In this document: piece after piece, positions 52,331 through 61,426 of the stretch
How the letters are laid out: each line of letters starts with the position of its first letter
Position numbering within the stretch: position 1 is the first letter of the stretch
Translations under genes and position numbers: made by a program
The notes under the pieces: generated by a model
Database searches by the model: none
What the model was told of the DNA's origin: nothing
What the model saw: the letters and a program-made list of their open reading frames with translations, nothing else
Origin: Sulfuricella sp. T08
GTDB taxonomy: Bacteria > Pseudomonadota > Gammaproteobacteria > Burkholderiales > Sulfuricellaceae
Reading direction: 5' to 3'
DNA length: 64,000 nt
Assembly: GCF_000971475.1 (NCBI RefSeq)
Contig: NZ_DF967537.1
Coordinates: 1 to 64,000 of the forward strand

Positions 52331-53053
52331 TCAGAAAGGCAGCACCGACAGGAAAAATTTGGTCATCCAGCCCATGACTTGGGCGGAATCCATCTCACCC
52401 CGACCCTTAAACTCGATCCGTGCGTCCGCTACCTGAGTCGAAGTAACCACATTCGCCGAGGAAATCGTGCTCGGATTCACCACGCCTGAGAACCGGACAT
52501 ATTCGGTTCCCTCATTAATCCCCATCTGCTTCTCGCCGCTAACCAGCAAATTACCATTCGGCAGTACGTCTATAACCGTCACAGTGAGCATTCCCAGCAA
52601 AGCATTCTTCTGGGATGAATCACCTTTACCCTCGAACTTCTGGGAGCCAGACGCCGTGACACTAGTATCAAAATTAGCCGCTCCACCCAAAATTCCAGCA
52701 ACGCCCAGTTTCGATGGTGAGGGGGTATAGCCAAAAATTGTGGGGGTAGCCGCCGTTTCAGCGACGCTACTTGTTTTCCCTGCTGTAGAACTGACATTTT
52801 TGCTGGCGCTGGTTGATTCGACGATGTTAATGGTGAGCACATCCCCAACATTGCGGGCACGCCGGTCTTCGAACAAGGGCCTTGAGTAACTGGCTTGGTA
52901 GATCGCTCCGCCCGATGCAGCGCGTTCCGGCGCAGGCGCAGGTCTGACGCTCATCGGCTGGTGCACGTTGGTCGAGGGCACTGTGGAACAGCCCACCAAA
53001 GCTGTCAGGCTCAACATCAGCATCATGCCGAATTGAATTTTTAAGGCTTTCAT
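52331..53053 (-). CDS. flgH: Flagellar L-ring lipoprotein FlgH
   Basis: This protein of 240 residues has a lipobox (ALVGC). The FlgH core is seen in SYSRPLFEDRRARNVGDVLTINIVESTSASKN, LPNGNLLVSGEKQMGINEGTEYVRFSGVV and the end VMGWMTKFFLSVLPF. It forms the L ring in the outer membrane. GGAGG precedes the ATG. A 385-nt gap with repeats and promoter elements separates it from flgI. Confidence 0.95.
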   Translation of the reverse strand: MKALKIQFGMMLMLSLTALVGCSTVPSTNVHQPMSVRPAPAPERAASGGAIYQASYSRPLFEDRRARNVGDVLTINIVESTSASKNVSSTAGKTSSVAETAATPTIFGYTPSPSKLGVAGILGGAANFDTSVTASGSQKFEGKGDSSQKNALLGMLTVTVIDVLPNGNLLVSGEKQMGINEGTEYVRFSGVVNPSTISSANVVTSTQVADARIEFKGRGEMDSAQVMGWMTKFFLSVLPF

Positions 53054-53077
53054 GACCTCACCTCCCTCCCATCTTCA

Positions 53078-53860
53078 TCACAACTGCGTCAGCTTCTGCA
53101 GCATCTGATCGGAAACAGTAACCGCCTTGGAATTTATTTCATAAGCGCGCTGCGCCTGAATCATGTTAACCATCTCCTCCACCACGTTGACGTTGGAAGT
53201 TTCCAGATAGTTCTGGTTGAGAAACCCCAAACCGTTGGTACCGGGCGTATTCGCTGACGGCGCGCCTGAAGCAGCCGTTTCCTGAAACAGATTCTCGCCG
53301 AGACTCTGCAAGCCGGCCGGATTGATGAAGCCCGCCAATTGCAGGGTACCAACCTGTGTCGGTGCGGGAGAGCCCGACTGCAACACGGTCACGGTGCCAT
53401 CCTTGCCTATAGTCACACTGATTGCATTCGAGGGAATGGTAATCGCGGGTTGCAACGGATACCCGCTGGAGGTCACCATCTGCCCTTGGCTGTCGACCTG
53501 AAACGAACCATCACGGGTATAGGCGGTGGTTCCATCAGGCATCAGTATCTGGAGGAATCCTTTACCATTGATGGCCACGTCCAGACTGTTGCCGGTCTGT
53601 TGGAGGCTACCCTGGGTGTGTATCTTTTCCACAGCCACCGGGCGCACACCGGTACCCAACTGCAAACCGGTGGGCAGCTGCGTCTGCTGCGAAGACTGGG
53701 CTCCCGGCTGACGCAATGTCTGGTAAAGCAAATCCTCGAACACCGGTCGTGCCCGCTTGAAGCCATTGGTGCTGACGTTCGCCAAGTTGTTGGAGATCAC
53801 GTCGATATTGGTTTGCTGGGCATCCAGGCCGGTTTTGGCAATCCACAGGGAGCGTATCAT
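53078..53860 (-). CDS. flgG: Flagellar distal rod protein FlgG
   Basis: This protein of 260 residues opens [30 protein letters not shown] and ends [31 protein letters not shown], the FlgG signatures. The typical [26 protein letters not shown] follows the N-terminal rod domain. AAGGA precedes the ATG. It lies 12 nt after flgF. Confidence 0.96.
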   Translation of the reverse strand: MIRSLWIAKTGLDAQQTNIDVISNNLANVSTNGFKRARPVFEDLLYQTLRQPGAQSSQQTQLPTGLQLGTGVRPVAVEKIHTQGSLQQTGNSLDVAINGKGFLQILMPDGTTAYTRDGSFQVDSQGQMVTSSGYPLQPAITIPSNAISVTIGKDGTVTVLQSGSPAPTQVGTLQLAGFINPAGLQSLGENLFQETAASGAPSANTPGTNGLGFLNQNYLETSNVNVVEEMVNMIQAQRAYEINSKAVTVSDQMLQKLTQL

Positions 53861-53872
53861 GGTTGTTTATCC

Positions 53873-54616
53873 TTATGCATTCAGATTCATAATTTGGTTG
53901 GCTTTTTGCGAGTTGCTCTCCGCGTTTTGCAGCAGCTTCACCTGCATGTCGTACTGACGTGCCAGGCTGATCATGCCGACCAGCGCATCGACCGCATTGA
54001 CATTGCTGGTTTCGAGCGCCTTCTGGGCCAATACCACGTTGGCATCCGCCGGTGCTGGCATGCCGCTATTCAGGCGGAACAGGCCGTCGCCACTCTTGAC
54101 CAGATCTGCCTCCGGAGGATTGACCAGCTTGACTCTGCCGACCGTCGCAACGGTATTGGGGGCTTGCCCCATCGGAATGATCGAGACAGTGCCATCCTTG
54201 GCAATCGTTACTTCCGCATCTGGCGGCACTGCCAGCGGGCCGCCGTCACCCATTACCGTCAGACCATTGCGGGTTTGCAGCAAGCCATTGGCGCCAACCA
54301 GCAAACTGCCGTTGCGGGTATAAGCCTCGCTGCCATCCGCTGACTGCACCGCAATCCAGCCCTTGCCCTGCACCGCAATGTCCAGGTCACGATCGGTGTT
54401 CTGGATCGTGCCCGTTGAAAAATCCGCCCCAATGGTCGAATCCACGACGAAGGTTCGCGTCTGCGCACCTTCGCCCAGCACCGGCAAGGCGCGGAATGAA
54501 TTGGCTTCAGCCTTGTAGCCGGTGGTGGAGGCATTCGCCAGGTTGTGCGCCACCTGCGCCTGCTGGTGCATGGTGTGCTTGGCGCCATTCATCGCGATGT
54601 AGATCAGACGATCCAT
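53873..54616 (-). CDS. flgF: Flagellar proximal rod protein FlgF
   Basis: This protein of 247 residues opens MDRLIYIAMNGAKHTMHQQAQVAHNLANAST and ends SNVNAVDALVGMISLARQYDMQVKLLQNAE, as FlgF does. AGGAC lies about 10 nt before the ATG. Upstream is the 14-copy tandem repeat, whose transcribed strand repeats TCAGGAC and so contains many ribosome-site-like AGGA cores. Confidence 0.95.
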   Translation of the reverse strand: MDRLIYIAMNGAKHTMHQQAQVAHNLANASTTGYKAEANSFRALPVLGEGAQTRTFVVDSTIGADFSTGTIQNTDRDLDIAVQGKGWIAVQSADGSEAYTRNGSLLVGANGLLQTRNGLTVMGDGGPLAVPPDAEVTIAKDGTVSIIPMGQAPNTVATVGRVKLVNPPEADLVKSGDGLFRLNSGMPAPADANVVLAQKALETSNVNAVDALVGMISLARQYDMQVKLLQNAESNSQKANQIMNLNA

Positions 54617-54638
54617 GTTTTTTTAGTCCTGGTTACGA

Positions 54639-54736
54639 GTCCTGAGTCCTGAGTCCTGAGTCCTGAGTCCTGAGTCCTGAGTCCTGAGTCCTGAGTCCTG
54701 AGTCCTGAGTCCTGAGTCCTGAGTCCTGAGTCCTGA
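54639..54736. repeat. Fourteen tandem copies of GTCCTGA between flgE and flgF
   Basis: The 98 nt from 54639 to 54736 are 14 perfect copies of GTCCTGA (TCAGGAC on the transcribed strand). An inverted TCAGGAC follows at 54748. It lies in the 166-nt gap between the flgE stop and the flgF start. Perfect repeats of this length are prone to copy-number change by slippage. Confidence 0.97.
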
Positions 54737-54782
54737 ATGATTTTACTCAGGACTTTTAACCCAGCACTAAGGACTGTTTTTA

Positions 54783-56078
54783 TTACCTGAGATTAACCAG
54801 GGTCTGCATAATGGAATCCTGGGTTTTAATCGTCTGGGCGTTGGCCTGGTAAACCCGCTGAGCGGTGATCATGTTTACCAGTTCCGCCGTCAGGTCAACA
54901 TTGGAGTCTTCCACTGCGGAAGACTGCAACACCCCCAGACTCCCCGACCCAGGCACGCCGGCCACGGGAACCGCGTTACCCGAAGAGGAGGTCTCACCCC
55001 ACTGGTTGTTTCCCAGGGGTTGCAAGCCCTGTGGATTCTGGAAATTAGTTACAGTGACCTGCCCCAGAGTCTTCGTCTGTCCATTGGTATACCGGCCTTT
55101 GATAAAGCCATCCGGACTAATCGAGGTGCCGGTCAATTTGCCTGAAGAGTAGCCGTCTTGACTGAGCGCATTCACCCCGAAACTCGCACCATACTGGCTA
55201 GTGCCGGAAAAGCTGACCGGAAAGACAATATTCGCGCCAGACAGTGTAATAAAGTTAGCTGGCGAACCGGCCCCAGGCGCAGCCAGTACAGTCAGACTCC
55301 CCGCGCCCAATGAAGAAGATGTAAGCGTACCATTGGTGCCAAATGTCAGCGTAGTAATTGGTGTCGTCGGAGCCGGAACGCTAATGGTGTTCCCCTGAGG
55401 ATTTGTAACGGTGCTATAAACGTCCCAAATATTTGTAGCTGATTTTTTGAAATACAGAGTTTGGCTATACGGATTACCTTGCGAGTCATAAATCGCCAAC
55501 GAGGTGGACTGATTAAAAGTGGTGGGATCCTGATAGTTGAAGGCGGTTGCAATAATGGGATTGCGCGAATCCAGGTTTAGTTGAGCGAGCACACCTGGGG
55601 CGGTGGTAGCAGCTCCGGTCGCAAGAGGAGGCTGATCACCGGTGTTAAGCTGTATAGGCACCGGGGTGCTGGTGTCGAGAACACCTGTTGTGGCATTCAA
55701 CGCAAAACCCGTGAGCTGGAGTCCGCGAGCGTCAACAATATAATTGTTCTTGTCCATTTGAAACTGGCCATTGCGGGTATAGCTGATTGCCCCGCCCTGG
55801 CTCATGCGGAAAAAACCCCGGCCATTAATGGCCACGTCCATGGGGTTGTTGCTGGCGGTGATGTTTCCCTGGGTAAACTGCTGCGTCACCGTCGACACCT
55901 GGGTGCCCAAGCCGATATTCGAGGAGCCCGCGCCCGACAAGGATGCCGCATAAACATCCGAGAATTCGGCACGAGATTGCTTATAGCCAACCGTGTTGGT
56001 ATTGGCCACGTTATTGCCGATGACATCCAGGCTCTTGGAAGCCGCGTTCAGTCCACTTAATCCCTGTTGAAAGCTCAT
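54783..56078 (-). CDS. flgE: Flagellar hook protein FlgE
   Basis: This protein of 431 residues opens MSFQQGLSGLNAASKSLDVIGNNVANTNTVGYKQSRAEF and ends DSNVDLTAELVNMITAQRVYQANAQTIKTQDSIMQTLVNLR. Both are FlgE hallmarks. The middle contains the hook domains (GLQLTGFALNATTG). GGGAG precedes the ATG. It lies 13 nt after flgD. Confidence 0.96.
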   Translation of the reverse strand: MSFQQGLSGLNAASKSLDVIGNNVANTNTVGYKQSRAEFSDVYAASLSGAGSSNIGLGTQVSTVTQQFTQGNITASNNPMDVAINGRGFFRMSQGGAISYTRNGQFQMDKNNYIVDARGLQLTGFALNATTGVLDTSTPVPIQLNTGDQPPLATGAATTAPGVLAQLNLDSRNPIIATAFNYQDPTTFNQSTSLAIYDSQGNPYSQTLYFKKSATNIWDVYSTVTNPQGNTISVPAPTTPITTLTFGTNGTLTSSSLGAGSLTVLAAPGAGSPANFITLSGANIVFPVSFSGTSQYGASFGVNALSQDGYSSGKLTGTSISPDGFIKGRYTNGQTKTLGQVTVTNFQNPQGLQPLGNNQWGETSSSGNAVPVAGVPGSGSLGVLQSSAVEDSNVDLTAELVNMITAQRVYQANAQTIKTQDSIMQTLVNLR

Positions 56079-56091
56079 GATTTACTCCCGC

Positions 56092-56745
56092 CTAAAAAAT
56101 CTGCTTAACTGTGGCAACATCCAGACTACCCAGCACATCGGTGTTGAGCATCACCCCTGAAGCACCCAGGGAAACACTGCCCACCCTGCCGAGGGCCAGG
56201 TTCACTGCATCCACCTTCTGACCGCCCTGAGACGCACTCACTTCAAAGGTATACGTCCCGTTGGCCGCATTGGCACCGCTATCCGTCATCCCGTCCCACT
56301 GGAACATCACATTCCCCGCTTGCTGCGCGCCCAAATCCACGCTGTGCAGCGTGTTGCCCGCCGCGCCCTTAATCGTGACCACGGCATGATCCACAGACTG
56401 CGCCAGATTGAAACCACCGGCAGCCGCGCCACCTTGCAACAGCAAGCTGGAACCGGGCGCCAGCACGCTACGTCCGATCATGCCAGCAGCCTGTAGTGAC
56501 TGGCTAGCCGCAAAGGAACTCGACATTGCCTGCAACGACGTATTCAACTTCTCGATCCCGCTAACCGTGCTCAGTTGCGCCATTTGCGAGGTCACCTGGG
56601 CATTATCCAGAGGGTTAAGTGGATCCTGGTTTTTCATCTGGGTAACCAGCAGCTTGAGAAATCGATCTTCAGATTCCTGAGCAGCGCTTTTGGTTGTGGT
56701 CGTTGCACCACTGGTTCCGCTCGTTACCGCATCAACTGTGCTCAT
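56092..56745 (-). CDS. flgD: Flagellar hook-capping protein FlgD
   Basis: This protein of 217 residues contains the FlgD core DRFLKLLVTQMKNQDPLNPLDNAQVTSQMAQLSTVSGIEKLN and a FlgD Tudor/Ig-like region (SASQGGQKVDAVNLALGRV). It caps the growing hook and is lost on completion. AAGGAG precedes the ATG. Confidence 0.95.
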   Translation of the reverse strand: MSTVDAVTSGTSGATTTTKSAAQESEDRFLKLLVTQMKNQDPLNPLDNAQVTSQMAQLSTVSGIEKLNTSLQAMSSSFAASQSLQAAGMIGRSVLAPGSSLLLQGGAAAGGFNLAQSVDHAVVTIKGAAGNTLHSVDLGAQQAGNVMFQWDGMTDSGANAANGTYTFEVSASQGGQKVDAVNLALGRVGSVSLGASGVMLNTDVLGSLDVATVKQIF

Positions 56746-56758
56746 GGTTCTTTACTCC

Positions 56759-57169
56759 TTATTGACCCAAGGTCAGGGTTTTCATCAGCAGCGTCTTCGC
56801 TGTATTCATCATGTCCGCATTATTCTGGTAAGAGCGCGAGGCCGAGATCATGTTGACCATTTCCTCCACCACATTGACATTGGGCATGGTGACAAAACCC
56901 TGGGCGTCCGCCAGTGGATGTTTCGGGTCGTACATGCGCTTCATTGGCGATGGGTCCTCGATCACCCCCGCCACTTTCACGCCGGCACTTCCGGAGCCGC
57001 TTCCGCCAAGCGGCATCGCGCTAAACACGACCTGCTTTGCCCGATAGGGTTGGCCGGTCGAACTGGTTGCACTGTCCGCATTGGCGAGATTGCTCGCCAC
57101 CGCATTGAGGCGCTGAGATTGCGCCGTCATGGCAGAACCCGCGATACTGAACACATTAGATAAGGACAT
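56759..57169 (-). CDS. flgC: Flagellar basal-body rod protein FlgC
   Basis: This protein of 136 residues opens [33 protein letters not shown] and ends [39 protein letters not shown], matching FlgC. GAGGTG precedes the ATG. It lies 39 nt after flgB. Confidence 0.96.
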   Translation of the reverse strand: MSLSNVFSIAGSAMTAQSQRLNAVASNLANADSATSSTGQPYRAKQVVFSAMPLGGSGSGSAGVKVAGVIEDPSPMKRMYDPKHPLADAQGFVTMPNVNVVEEMVNMISASRSYQNNADMMNTAKTLLMKTLTLGQ

Positions 57170-57208
57170 TATTCACCTCGAACCGCAGACTATTTTTCTC
57201 TGAATTCA

Positions 57209-57613
57209 TCACGCACCTGCAGATATTGCAGATTGCATTTTTCTGAACCCATCACGCAGATATTCCACTGCAAACTGGTAGTGGATGGCGTTATCGGCGA
57301 ACTGGGCCCGCTCCACATCCATATCCACGGTATTCCCATCGATACTGGGTTGCACGGCGGCACGATAAAGCGCTTGTGCATTCAATGTCCCGACGGAAGC
57401 CTGCAAGTGCCGGGATGAGGTCGCGCTCAGGTCAAGGTTCCCCACCTGCACGCCTTGGGCGCGCTGCAATTCCTTGGAGAAATCGATGTCCCGTGCTTTG
57501 TAATTAGGAGTATCCGCATTGGCGATGTTGGATGCCAGCACTTGCTGCCGGTACGCACGCAGGTTCAGCGCATCCTCCATGAACTTGAAGCCATTGTTAA
57601 TGCCGTTGATCAC
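57209..57613 (-). CDS. flgB: Flagellar basal-body rod protein FlgB
   Basis: This protein of 134 residues from a GTG start opens MINGINNGFKFMEDALNLRAYRQQVLASNIANADTPNYKARDIDF, typical of FlgB. GGAG lies 8 nt upstream of the GTG. Its last codons (CTGCGTGATGGGTTCAGA) are partly repeated just after the stop (GTGCGTGATGAATTCAGA), a small duplication at the 3' end. First gene of the operon under the RpoN promoter at 57651-57668. Confidence 0.95.
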   Translation of the reverse strand: MINGINNGFKFMEDALNLRAYRQQVLASNIANADTPNYKARDIDFSKELQRAQGVQVGNLDLSATSSRHLQASVGTLNAQALYRAAVQPSIDGNTVDMDVERAQFADNAIHYQFAVEYLRDGFRKMQSAISAGA

Positions 57614-57650
57614 TTGCCATTCTCCGAATCGAATTCACTCAATCGGTTAA

Positions 57651-57668
57651 AAGCATAAAACGTGCCAA
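57651..57668 (-). promoter_or_regulatory. RpoN (sigma-54) promoter for the flgB operon
   Basis: The minus strand reads TTGGCACGTTTTATGCTT, with GG and GC 10 nt apart (-24/-12). It lies about 40 nt before the flgB start and shares 14 of 18 positions with the flgI promoter. Confidence 0.88.
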
Positions 57669-57741
57669 CACTAGATGGTCAGGAACAAAGCCCTGGCAAA
57701 GTGGACCGGACAGATTTGAAATGAAAGCGGACGATTCGAAG

Positions 57742-57777
57742 GCGGCAAGAATTGCCGCCTTCGGCAAGATTGTCCGG
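57742..57777 (-). promoter_or_regulatory. Putative enhancer for the flgB RpoN promoter
   Basis: GCGGCAAGAATTGCCGC (57742-57758) is followed by CGGCAAGATTGTCCGG (57762-57777). This is the same 36-nt motif as upstream of flgI. It is centred about 95 bp upstream of the -24 element. Confidence 0.7.
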
Positions 57778-57787
57778 CAAGGGGGAA

Positions 57788-59605
57788 CTACTCGGCGGCA
57801 AACACCCGGTTACGGCCCGCTGCCTTTGCCTTGTAGAGCGCCTGATCGGCGCGTGAGATGATGGCATCAGCCGACTCATCCGGCTGGCGCAATGCAATGC
57901 CAGCACTGAAAGTGATCAATACCTTCTCGTTCTTGTGCAGAAAAAATTTCTTGGTCAACTCCCGCTGCAGCCGCATCATGGTCTTCGTCCCTTCCTCGAC
58001 GCCAGTCTCCGGCAGAATGATGACGAACTCCTCACCGCCGAAACGCGCAATTACGTCCGTCGGCCGCAAGGTTTCCTTGACCACACGCACCAAATGAATC
58101 AGCGCATCGTCCCCAGCATCGTGGCCGTAGGTGTCGTTGAGACGCTTGAAATAATCGATATCGAACAGTGCCACGCAAAGCGGTGTATGGGTTCTTTCGG
58201 AACGTGCAAACTCGCGCTGGAAGGCATCTTCCATGCCGCGCCGGTTGAGTGTGCCAGTCAGAAAATCTTCTTGCACCAGACTGGTGGTTTTATCCAGTTC
58301 GGCCTCCAGCTCCTTGATCTTGTTCTCGGAAGCCTCCACCTGCTTGCGAGTTTCTTCCATCTCGTCGCGCGATCGCTGCATATCAACCTGCATCCCCTTG
58401 GTATCGCTCATCAAGTTCTCAAGGATCCGGTTCAACTGGTTGATATCATCTGTCTTGCTAATCTGCTCGGAATAACCCTCGATTCTTTTATTGTATTCAG
58501 ACGTGCTGGAAGACATTTCACCCAACCGGCCAATAAATGACGTCACCATATGTTTTAGCGTCGTCTTTGCATCGTTCAGCCCCTGCTTAAGCGCTCCCTG
58601 CTTGTAGATCAACTCCTTGAAGCTACGCTCGACATCGTAAATGACGCGTGGATTCAGTGGTTGAGAAATAATCTCCTGCACCACGGCAATCTGGCCATGC
58701 AACCACTGATCATCCAGAGAAAGCTCGCTGATATTGTCCACCAGCAGCTTCAAAAGTTTCAACAGTCCATCCATGATTACCGCATCGGATTCACCGCGCA
58801 GCTCAAGCTTGACCCAGTACTGCTTGAGTGACTTGGACAGTTTTTCCAATGCATCAGGGCCTTCCGCAGCACGTACCATAACCGCCAATTTGTTAGCCTC
58901 ACCAGCCAACTCGGGGAACTGCGTCAAATGTGGAACGATGCCAATTTCCAGAGTTTTGGCCAACATTTCCCGCAATAGTCTGAAATTATCCTTCGACAGC
59001 GCATCTGCGCTTACAGACAAGGCCTTCACCCCGACAACCGGAGTTGAAACTTGCACTTCCAGCACCGGAACACTCTCTTCAGAAACCGATGTACTCTCGT
59101 CCATTTGCACACCTGCCTGGCCAGCCGGATTTTTCGCCCAGGCATTTACCAACGCTTGCAGTTTTTTGTGCAGATTTCTGGAGTCCGAGGCGAAATTGAT
59201 CAACACCCGCTCCACGCCTTCTTTCTTTCTGGCTATGGGAAGCCCACTTTGCTTGAGATCCCATTGCTTCAGCAACTCCCTGATCAGATTCGCCCAGGAC
59301 GCCTCCTCGCCACCCGACTGACCGACCAAGGCGGACATCCCGGATTCAAATTCTTTCCAATCGCGCTCTCCAATAGCCTTGTCGATCAGCGCCAATGTCT
59401 TGCTCAATGCGGGATTTTTTTTGGCCAACCCTTGCAGTATTTTCTGTAGCGCCTGGTCCGCACCCTGATTCCCAACCCCGGAAGGCTTGCCGGAGGTTTC
59501 ATCGTAAATTTTCTGGTAGTTTTCGGGCGTCGGCAAAAGGCGCCGAACGGAAAGAAGCTTCAGGGTTTCGCGTGCGATATCGGTAGGATTGGTAAATGTC
59601 GGCAT
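57788..59605 (-). CDS. Diguanylate cyclase (GGDEF) with long helical sensor region
   Basis: This protein of 605 residues starts at MPTFTNPTDIARETLKLL; a GTG or ATG further upstream is possible (frame open to 59641). Residues 1-430 are helical with a coiled coil (MQVDMQRSRDEMEETRKQVEASENKIKELEAELDKTT). The C-terminus is a GGDEF domain with GGEEF and the inhibitory I-site RPTD just before it, so it should make c-di-GMP under product control. No membrane segment is seen. It lies just upstream of flgB on the same strand, 174 nt away. Confidence 0.9.
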   Translation of the reverse strand: MPTFTNPTDIARETLKLLSVRRLLPTPENYQKIYDETSGKPSGVGNQGADQALQKILQGLAKKNPALSKTLALIDKAIGERDWKEFESGMSALVGQSGGEEASWANLIRELLKQWDLKQSGLPIARKKEGVERVLINFASDSRNLHKKLQALVNAWAKNPAGQAGVQMDESTSVSEESVPVLEVQVSTPVVGVKALSVSADALSKDNFRLLREMLAKTLEIGIVPHLTQFPELAGEANKLAVMVRAAEGPDALEKLSKSLKQYWVKLELRGESDAVIMDGLLKLLKLLVDNISELSLDDQWLHGQIAVVQEIISQPLNPRVIYDVERSFKELIYKQGALKQGLNDAKTTLKHMVTSFIGRLGEMSSSTSEYNKRIEGYSEQISKTDDINQLNRILENLMSDTKGMQVDMQRSRDEMEETRKQVEASENKIKELEAELDKTTSLVQEDFLTGTLNRRGMEDAFQREFARSERTHTPLCVALFDIDYFKRLNDTYGHDAGDDALIHLVRVVKETLRPTDVIARFGGEEFVIILPETGVEEGTKTMMRLQRELTKKFFLHKNEKVLITFSAGIALRQPDESADAIISRADQALYKAKAAGRNRVFAAE

Positions 59606-59694
59606 GTGAGTAGGATTATTGAGGTCACTTGAAGGCTCCAACTCGATGGAAACCTGATCAATGGATCATAGCACTCGCCACATCACGCTTCAAT

Positions 59695-59750
59695 CCATAC
59701 CTTTTTTAGGTATGGCCGCGGCGCTTAACGCCCCGATAAAGCAGGCGTTA
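59695..59750. other. Two adjacent hairpins upstream of flgA
   Basis: CCATACC (59695-59701) pairs with GGTATGG (59709-59715) around a T-rich loop. TAACGCC (59726-59732) pairs with GGCGTTA (59744-59750). Both lie between the divergent GGDEF gene and flgA. They could be transcript structures or protein-binding dyads. Confidence 0.45.
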
Positions 59751-59814
59751 GCCTCCACTGAAACTTCGTTTTCGGGTTACAATTACTATAACCTGCAACC
59801 ATTCCGTACCTCTG

Positions 59815-60540
59815 ATGGTCAATTTCCCAGCTCGATCTTTTTTTGGCAACAAGCACATCTTGGTGGCGCTCTGCTGCCTGCTTTCCACCTTTTCGCCAGC
59901 CTGCGCCAGCGCCGGCTGGCAGGATATTGGAATGATCCGCAAGACTGTAGATCACTTCGTGCGACAGAATACCGCCGAACTGCCTGGAGAGGTAACATCG
60001 ACTGTGGGTGCGATTGACCCACGCCTGCAACTGCCCTCATGCGATACACCGGAAGCTTTCCTACCCTCCGGCAGCCGATTGTGGGGAAACTCCACCGTAG
60101 GGGTGCGCTGCCAATCCGCCACCCCGTGGACCATTTATGTGCCGGTCAGCGTCAGGATCATGGCGCAGACCGCCGTTGCCACCCGCCCTTTAAGCGCCGG
60201 CCAGACTGTCAGCCCAGCCGATGTCGCGATGCAAAGCAATGATCTTTCGCAACTGCCACCTGGAGTCATCACGGATCCCGAACTTGCCATCGGTAAAACC
60301 GTCATTTATAGCGCCTCAACGGGTCAACCCTTCCGGCATGATATGTTGCGAGCCCCCAAAGTCATCCAGCAGGGGCAAACAGTGAAGCTGATGGCGAAAG
60401 GAAACGGGTTCCAGGTCACGTCTGAAGGCAAGGCGCTCGCGAATGCCACCCTGGGTCAAGTAGTATCGGTGCGCACCCAGTCCGGAGAAGTCATCAGCGG
60501 CATCGCCAAACAGAATGGCGTGGTGGAAGTGAATTTTTAG
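59815..60540 (+). CDS. flgA: Flagellar P-ring chaperone FlgA
   Basis: This protein of 241 residues has a signal-peptide-like segment (HILVALCCLLSTFSPACASA). The FlgA/SAF core follows: VRCQSATPWTIYVPVSVRIM, TRPLSAGQTVSPADVAMQSND and the end GQVVSVRTQSGEVISGIAKQNGVVEVNF. It assists P-ring assembly. No clear ribosome site precedes the ATG. flgM and flgN, often adjacent, are absent here. Confidence 0.9.
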   Translation: MVNFPARSFFGNKHILVALCCLLSTFSPACASAGWQDIGMIRKTVDHFVRQNTAELPGEVTSTVGAIDPRLQLPSCDTPEAFLPSGSRLWGNSTVGVRCQSATPWTIYVPVSVRIMAQTAVATRPLSAGQTVSPADVAMQSNDLSQLPPGVITDPELAIGKTVIYSASTGQPFRHDMLRAPKVIQQGQTVKLMAKGNGFQVTSEGKALANATLGQVVSVRTQSGEVISGIAKQNGVVEVNF

Positions 60541-60564
60541 AAAAAATATTTAAGTCGAGACGCT

Positions 60565-61419
60565 ATGACCGCTAAAAATCTGGATGGCAAGGCGCTGTCC
60601 GAGCAAATTCTTCAACAAGTCAGGCAAGGGGTGGAAGCACGCCTTGCCGCTGGCAAACGCGCGCCGGCACTGGCCGTAATCCTGGTTGGAGCAGAACCTG
60701 CCTCAGCGATCTACGTACGCAATAAGCGACGCTCGTGCGAAACTGCTAATGTGCGCTCAGTCTCCCACGACCTGCCCGCGACCACCACCCAGGAAACGTT
60801 GCTGGCGCTGATCGACCAGTTCAACGACGACCCCGGTATCGACGGCATTCTGGTTCAGCTGCCATTGCCGCAACATATCGACCCCGAAACCGTGATAGAA
60901 CGCATCCATCCGGACAAGGACGTGGACGGCTTCCACCCCTACAACATCGGTCGCCTGGCGCTACGCATCCCGGTGCTGCGCCCATGCACACCGCATGGCG
61001 TTATGACTCTGCTCAAGACCACTGGGGAGAACCTTAAGGGAAAACATGCTGTGATCGTCGGCGCTTCCAACATCGTCGGACGGCCGATGGGACTGGAACT
61101 CCTGCTCGCCGGCTGCACTGTCACCACCACCCACCGCTTCACCCGTGACCTGCCCGCCTTCATTCGCCAGGCGGAAATTCTGGTGGTGGCAGTAGGAAAA
61201 CCAAAATTTATTCAGGGTGAATGGATACGCGAAGGAGCTACGGTGATTGATGTCGGCATCAACCGCCTTCCGGACGGCAGCATCTGCGGCGATGTCGAAT
61301 TCGAAGAGGCGCGCCAGCGCGCGGCCTGGATCACACCTGTACCTGGCGGAGTGGGTCCGATGACGGTCGCAACGCTGCTGGAAAACACGTTAGCGGCGGC
61401 CCAAAGGCACGCACCGTAA
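60565..61419 (+). CDS. folD: Methylenetetrahydrofolate dehydrogenase/cyclohydrolase FolD
   Basis: This protein of 284 residues has the bifunctional FolD motifs: [10 protein letters not shown] with the catalytic Lys, [36 protein letters not shown] and the C-terminal [11 protein letters not shown]. It interconverts methylene-, methenyl- and formyl-tetrahydrofolate. It lies 24 nt after flgA on the same strand and may be co-transcribed. Confidence 0.95.
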   Translation: MTAKNLDGKALSEQILQQVRQGVEARLAAGKRAPALAVILVGAEPASAIYVRNKRRSCETANVRSVSHDLPATTTQETLLALIDQFNDDPGIDGILVQLPLPQHIDPETVIERIHPDKDVDGFHPYNIGRLALRIPVLRPCTPHGVMTLLKTTGENLKGKHAVIVGASNIVGRPMGLELLLAGCTVTTTHRFTRDLPAFIRQAEILVVAVGKPKFIQGEWIREGATVIDVGINRLPDGSICGDVEFEEARQRAAWITPVPGGVGPMTVATLLENTLAAAQRHAP

Positions 61420-61426
61420 CCTGCAC

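Noticed and set aside
54639..54736. Tandem repeat considered as a CRISPR array
   Set aside because: The repeats are 7 nt and contiguous with no spacers.
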